From Protostelium mycophagum (taxonomy: Eukaryota > Evosea > Variosea > Protosteliida > Protosteliaceae), in contig MZNV01002123.1 of the NCBI GenBank assembly GCA_002081555.1, positions 1-22,308 on the forward strand: a DNA stretch of 22,308 nucleotides, in the 5' to 3' direction. Position numbers and translations under genes: made by a program. Shown here piece after piece: positions 17,892 through 22,308 of the stretch (the first letter of the stretch is position 1; every line of letters begins with the position of its first letter). The notes beneath the pieces are model-generated. The model was not told where the DNA came from, ran no database searches, and worked only from the letters and a program-made list of their open reading frames with translations.

Positions 17892-19635
17892 ATGGTGGGC
17901 AATAAATCAGATCCTAACGGCTCAGCTGTTCACGGTTTGACTTTAAAGGTACGATTTAATAAATATCAGATGACCTGATCTCTTCGAAGGCAAGATGTGT
18001 CGCCGCGCAGATCGCAGAATCAGACAGAACATGCTTTTGGGTAGGCACTCTGAGTCTTCGTGGAACAAATGAGGTGATTAAATCAGTGTCCTCATCATTT
18101 AATTTTAAACCACCATCAGATCCAACTCTTGGAATATCTCGAAGACGACAACGATATTCGGTGTTTAGGAATCTTGAGTCATACAGCAGGAGAAATATGG
18201 AATCTGTCACCAAGTCCTGCCGACCCAGAGAGGTTCTTTACTGTTTATCAACAGACTGCATCTGAGAATGACGCACCATTCAAAGCCACATTGTGGCGCT
18301 GTAAAGACAACACCAAATTGGAAGAGGTAGCTCGGTGGGATGTAGGCGTGCTGAGTCATTATAGGTGTACAGTTTGCAAAACATAAATGGAATGCTGAAG
18401 TCAGTATTATGGGATCCTTCAGAAACAACACAATCTGAGTCTCTTGTTGCTCTTGCAGACACCTGCATCACAGTACTCAAGATGAGAGAGGCTTCAGCAG
18501 CAGTGAGTTCTTTTACAAAATTGAAAAACTTGCAGGTTGCCCAACTATTTAAAAAAATCGTCATTATATAATATTCTCACTATAATTCGCATAATATATA
18601 TTCATATCAAGTCAGAGTGTGGGGACGATTACAGAATTGAAAGGAAAGGTGTCGACAGGCGCATGGAATCCACACCATCCTAGCGACATAGTCACTACAA
18701 ATGAACACACAATAAGAGGATGGGATATAAGGACATTAAAGTAGGCATATCATACATATTTTGATTTAAATATAATCAGAGAGACATTTCACATTCCTCA
18801 TGCCCACACACCATTTGTTAGAGACGTCGATTACAATCCCAACCGTGATTATTATATTTTATCTGCAGGTATGTCCTTAGTCGAGGAATATCTTTTATTA
18901 TGCTGGCCCGAATAAATTTACATTTTCACATAACAAGACATATATACCCCAACTGTGCGAGATATTTAATGCGTTAATGCTCATGCGTTGACCTTGTAAA
19001 GGTGACGATCATTATATAAAATTTTGGGACATAAGAAAGCCAGGAAGAGCTGTGAAGACCCAAAAAGCGCACAATCACTGGTATCACATTCATTTCTTTA
19101 ATTATCAATTGCATACTTTATTCTACTGTGGATATTCAAATTCTCTTTATCTAATGACGCAGAACCTGTATAACGATGATCTTCAGAAAGATTATATTTC
19201 TTATGAGTGCATAATTGCAGTAGAAATACTCGGTCACAATTCATTGCAATATGACGATATTTCGCACAAAGAATTGATAAGATAACTGGATAATGAATGC
19301 AGGGTTCACAACGCGAAGTACAACAGATTTCACGATCAATTCGTCTTGAGTGCAAGTTCGGACTGCACTGTCGGGCTTTGGAATATTCCCTCAACATCCT
19401 CAGTCTCCACAAGTAACGAGCTTACTGTTCAAAACAGAGAAGACAGGATGATACATTGCTACGATAACACACACGAAGATTCCGTTTATTCTGTCGCTTG
19501 GGGCATGTCGCCTTGGTGTTTCGCCTCGCTTTCTTACAGCGGGATGCTTGTAGTCAATCAGGTACGTCTTTTTAATCAAAGCTGCTCTCAACTTTTTAGA
19601 TACCGAAATCTTACTCTGATTTACTGAGATTCTGA
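17892..19635 (+). CDS. EIPR1: EARP/GARP-interacting WD40 protein EIPR1 (TSSC1), 357 aa
   Basis: EIPR1 binds the GARP and EARP tethering complexes at trans-Golgi network and recycling endosomes and helps recruit them. Nine exons: 17892-17948, 17990-18073, 18120-18326, 18365-18502, 18616-18740, 18780-18868, 19002-19080, 19303-19561, 19600-19635, all in phase. Blade motifs match the human protein in order: FWVGTLSLRGTNE, HTAGEIWNLSPSPADPERF, VLWDPSE...LVALAD, STGAWNPHHPSDIVTTNEHT with RGWDIR, HTPFVRDVDYNPNRDYYILS, GDDHYIKFWDIRKPGRAVKT, HNHWVHNAKYNRFHDQFVLS, SSDCTVGLWN, HEDSVYSVAWG and FASLSYSGMLVVNQIP at the end. Human EIPR1 has 387 aa; the acidic insert before the last blade is shorter here. 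Intron 7 (222 bp) is the longest in the window. Its stop is 24 bp from the convergent gene's stop. Confidence 0.93.
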
Positions 19636-19659
19636 GAACACTTTTGGAAATACACGAAT

Positions 19660-21775
19660 TCATCGTTTATTTCCATTCTGCAGGGCTTTCGTCTGGAAAT
19701 AAGATTGTTGTGTGATATGTGGTGACATGTGATAATCGTATGTATCTACAATCTGTCTGACTCTCCCAATCTTCACCCACTTTGACTCCTTCATATCCCA
19801 ATCGTATCGCTGTCTGTACCTCCTCTCAACAGCTGGGAATATCTGCTGCACTGTCGCAACCTGAACCATAATTACAATTGAATCATTGGAATATTCTGTG
19901 AACCTCATCTAGGTGCACGAATGTCTCTTCTATTGGCAGGTATAAATCTTTCAATTGAATTCCAGGGGATGGCAGCATCACATCGTAAATCGCCTCTTTT
20001 CCAAATTCTTTTCTTAGCTGCTTTTTATATGAGGTGAGGCTCAGCTGTAAGCAATCAGCGAACAAGTAAATGTGCAATCAATAATCACTTGCTTGTACTT
20101 ACTTGATCTGTACTATGATCGAGCAAAAATGTTTCTCCAAAGCTCATGTGCCTCCCAGATGTAACAGTGTAACTCCCCACTACAAGCTGACATTCTTCAC
20201 CTGCAATCTTTTAAGTCCCAGTACAACATGTGCAGGCGTCTCTTTACAAAAAAATCGGAATATTCTCACTTGAAAAACAAAAACATACCCCACAACTTGA
20301 AGGATGCCGTTCCAGTCTGGCTGAAAGTATTAAACTTCACTCCTGGCCTCTGATAGCTTGCAAAGACTCTCCTCGTCATCCTTCCAAATCCTGATCACGT
20401 CAGATCCATAATGTTTTCCATTAATACCGTTTTCTGTCGGCTCTGATGGGTAGACATCAATTATGCCCAATATTCCATTCAATTGCAGAGGATACTTTTT
20501 CATCTTGATACATTGATCGCAGGTGTATGCGCTTCCAGAATTTCGAAAAGCCAGAAGGGGGGCCTTGTTATTCCAATTTGTCATGAAGCTCGTTGCCTTC
20601 ACCTCGACCCAGGGTATTTTTTTATCGTTCAGTTGTGCCACCTATTTCTCATCACGATCCTTTGGAGAAGTGAAATCTTCTATGAGCGCAGAGCACCACA
20701 CAAAATTTTCAATTATCATGGCACTATGATTGATAATGTCTATATGTATATATTCTTGATCTGATTGTCGGAACAGTTTGGTCAACATACTTGCATTATG
20801 TTGAGAGAAAATAGAAGATATTTCTGCGAATAATACCTTCTCATCAGACATCTTGCTGGTGGAAAGTACTTCAATGACACCGTGCATCTCTTCTGCTCTC
20901 CGAGAGATCATCAGTTGCTTTTCGGCCGTCTTTGTCATTCTATCCCAAAATATTAATATTGATCATTAAATATTATAATAATCCTAAAAAATCTAAAAAT
21001 ATATTTCTTTCTTCGCAGTCAAGTATGAGAGAACATGAGAGGACTTGTTTATATAAATTGAGAAGAATTCTCTGATGTGTTACATACCCTTGTGGAAAAT
21101 CCTGTGGCTGTTTTGTGAGGGCAATATCAAATCTTCCAATATTTCTGACGGTGTGCTCCTTCTTTACATCGTACCATGCAGACATGAATTCTGGCAATCT
21201 CCTGAAATTGGTGCACGAAAATGGCGGGAAAAAGTTGGTTGGTGTGGTATTTCTTCTTCTTTTCTTGTCATCGCACAACTTATAGATCAGGAATCAGGTA
21301 ATTGTGACAACACACCTTTTCTACAGCATCTATGTTCTGTCTGGTGTTGCAGAATTGTATAACGTCTATAGACTTGTTGGTTAATTTGTTTAGTTCTTGT
21401 GTTATCTTCTCTTTTACATCATAGTGAACCTGTCCCTCATTTTGAGGTCTGTTTGATTACTCAAATTTGATCGTAAATAATGATCAGCTCACCTATTAAT
21501 CTCCCCCGATAGGGCTTGTTTAACTTGGTTTACATCCAAAGAGATGCCCTCATTTTCCTTTGTGGTTACAGTTCTCTTCGTTGTTTTCTGTTTTACATCA
21601 TCTTAGGACAAGATGAGAATTTCAAAGATCTCACCTGTGGTACCTTTTTTATGACTTTGTATGACTTAGAGGAGCGGTAGGGTCGCAGCGAGTAAGGATG
21701 TTGACTTTGAAGAGGTAATAGGGTAAAGGAGGATCTGTGAAGAGAAGATCTGATATGTGGAACAGAGATGGACAT
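19660..21775 (-). CDS. Unrecognised 513-aa protein, ten exons, possible mitochondrial presequence
   Basis: Exons on the minus strand are 21775-21635, 21587-21493, 21448-21316, 21278-21088, 20939-20702, 20641-20399, 20349-20289, 20200-20103, 20044-19904 and 19860-19660; phases close over 514 codons. The N-terminus (MSISVPHIRSSLHRSSFTL) is basic, Ser-rich and free of acids, like a mitochondrial presequence. Residues about 50-125 are charged helix with a recurring DVK/DVN motif. Central parts read RRLPEFMSAWYDVKKEHTV, EEMHGVIEVLSTSKMSDEKV and AQLNDKKIPWVEVKATSF, with a CDQC pair. A beta-rich block follows (GVKFNTFSQTGTASFKLWGE, CQLVVGSYTVTSGRHMSFGE), then a basic, aromatic end (RRYRQRYDWDMKESKWVK). 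No enzyme signature stands out and I do not recognise the family. The two junctions around 20701/20642 and 20398/20350 are the least certain. Confidence 0.7.
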
Positions 21776-21933
21776 CAACAAAATGTGGGTGTGACAAATT
21801 TTGTGGACTCAAACTCTGAAAATCGGAACGAAAAGTTCCAAGTCCGACGACACTCTTTATCGGAAAATGCAAAAGTTGGCTTGGTTGGTGAATATTTGAT
21901 GTTGTTTTGAATTATTTCACATTGATATTTTGG
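21776..21933. other. Short divergent intergenic region
   Basis: These 158 bp separate the unrecognised minus-strand gene from a likely plus-strand gene. They contain a mirrored GTTGGCTTGGTTGGTG tract (about 21875-21890). No other feature seen. Confidence 0.3.
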
Positions 21934-22308
21934 ATGACTGCCACAAGCAAAAGCACCTCTTTGAGGATTTATTTACACTTCCATTGGGTCCATGGATTCT
22001 CTGAGACGGAGAATGTCTTATTGGAAGCACTGGATAAAGGTCTTTAATTCCTGTGTAGATGTCTCTGAACATTGGTCAATTTGGAGGCTCGTGTTCCCAG
22101 CATTTTGATACTATCGTAAACAACTCGTCAGGACACCTAACCGATCAGCAAATATCTTCTGTTATTTGTATCGTTACCTGTATGGCTTTTGTAGTGTCTT
22201 TCCTCCCTCTACAACATACTCTACCACTTCTATGTTTGACGATAATTCCCAATATGGCGCTGTACATGTCAGTGCTGTCACGGTACATGGATTCTATGTG
22301 TACATGTA
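21934..22308 (+). CDS. Possible 5' part of a plus-strand gene running off the window
   Basis: An ATG at 21934 opens a frame reading MTATSKSTSLRIYLHFHWVH and then SETENVLLEALDK. A 47-bp GT-AG segment at 22017-22063 or nearby could be spliced to continue in GSCSQHFDTIVNNSSGHLTD. Beyond about 22150 two frames stay open to the end: one hydrophobic, one reading DDNSQYGAVHVSAVTVHGFY. I cannot decide the splice pattern. The position and strand fit the divergent-pair pattern. No family recognised. Confidence 0.3.

Noticed and set aside
19052-19285. 77-codon open frame in EIPR1
   Set aside because: It lies almost wholly within the 222-bp intron 7; the WD40 exons on both sides join in phase without it.
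1-22308. Mobile elements, virus-derived copies, CRISPR arrays, tRNA or rRNA genes
   Set aside because: No reverse transcriptase, transposase, capsid or integrase likeness, terminal repeats, spaced repeats, or RNA gene structure was seen on either strand.

Overview
The window is nuclear DNA of a compact, intron-dense unicellular eukaryote. I placed it by gene content and intron style: a protosteloid-type amoebozoan fits best, and an early-branching fungus is not excluded. Reading both strands and closing every splice phase by hand gave fourteen complete protein-coding genes with about 77 introns. All introns are GT-AG, most are 37-65 bp (extremes 36 and 222), and many have a CTAAY or CTGAY-like branch site just before the 3' AG. 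I saw no rRNA, tRNA, CRISPR array or transposon, and no virus-derived element.

Layout: a possible 3' end of a plus-strand gene (to 63); an F-box gene (282-1934, -); a highly expressed repeat protein with a membrane anchor (2124-3302, +); a 4'-phosphopantetheinyl transferase (3330-4383, -); a secreted/EGF-like TM2-domain protein (4450-5259, +); a large fungal-type 6-phosphofructokinase with an N-terminal glyoxalase-like domain (5532-9392, +); an ADP-sugar-diphosphatase-like Nudix hydrolase (9412-10729, -); a small possible ORF (10795-10953, +); a tRNA dimethylallyltransferase homologue whose nucleotide-binding motifs are destroyed (11299-12592, +); a short RNA polymerase I subunit RPA43 (12740-13383, -); a second F-box protein with a myristoylation signal (13494-14561, +); ribosomal protein eS1/S3a (14981-15957, +); the mitochondrial Fe-S protein NFU1 (16372-17385, +); an unrecognised two-helix small protein (17423-17799, -); the WD40 protein EIPR1/TSSC1 (17892-19635, +); an unrecognised 513-residue protein (19660-21775, -); and the start of another plus-strand gene running off the right end.

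The genes do not form a single pathway; they are mostly housekeeping (glycolysis, ribosome, Pol I, Fe-S assembly, vesicle traffic, carrier-protein activation). The striking organisation is alternating strands: divergent pairs share 65-190 bp of upstream DNA, and convergent pairs have stop codons only 19-37 bp apart in four of five cases, so their transcripts must overlap. The points most worth a second look are the catalytically dead IPPT homologue, the VOC-PFK fusion, the EGF-TM2 protein, the repeat protein, and the two unrecognised genes.
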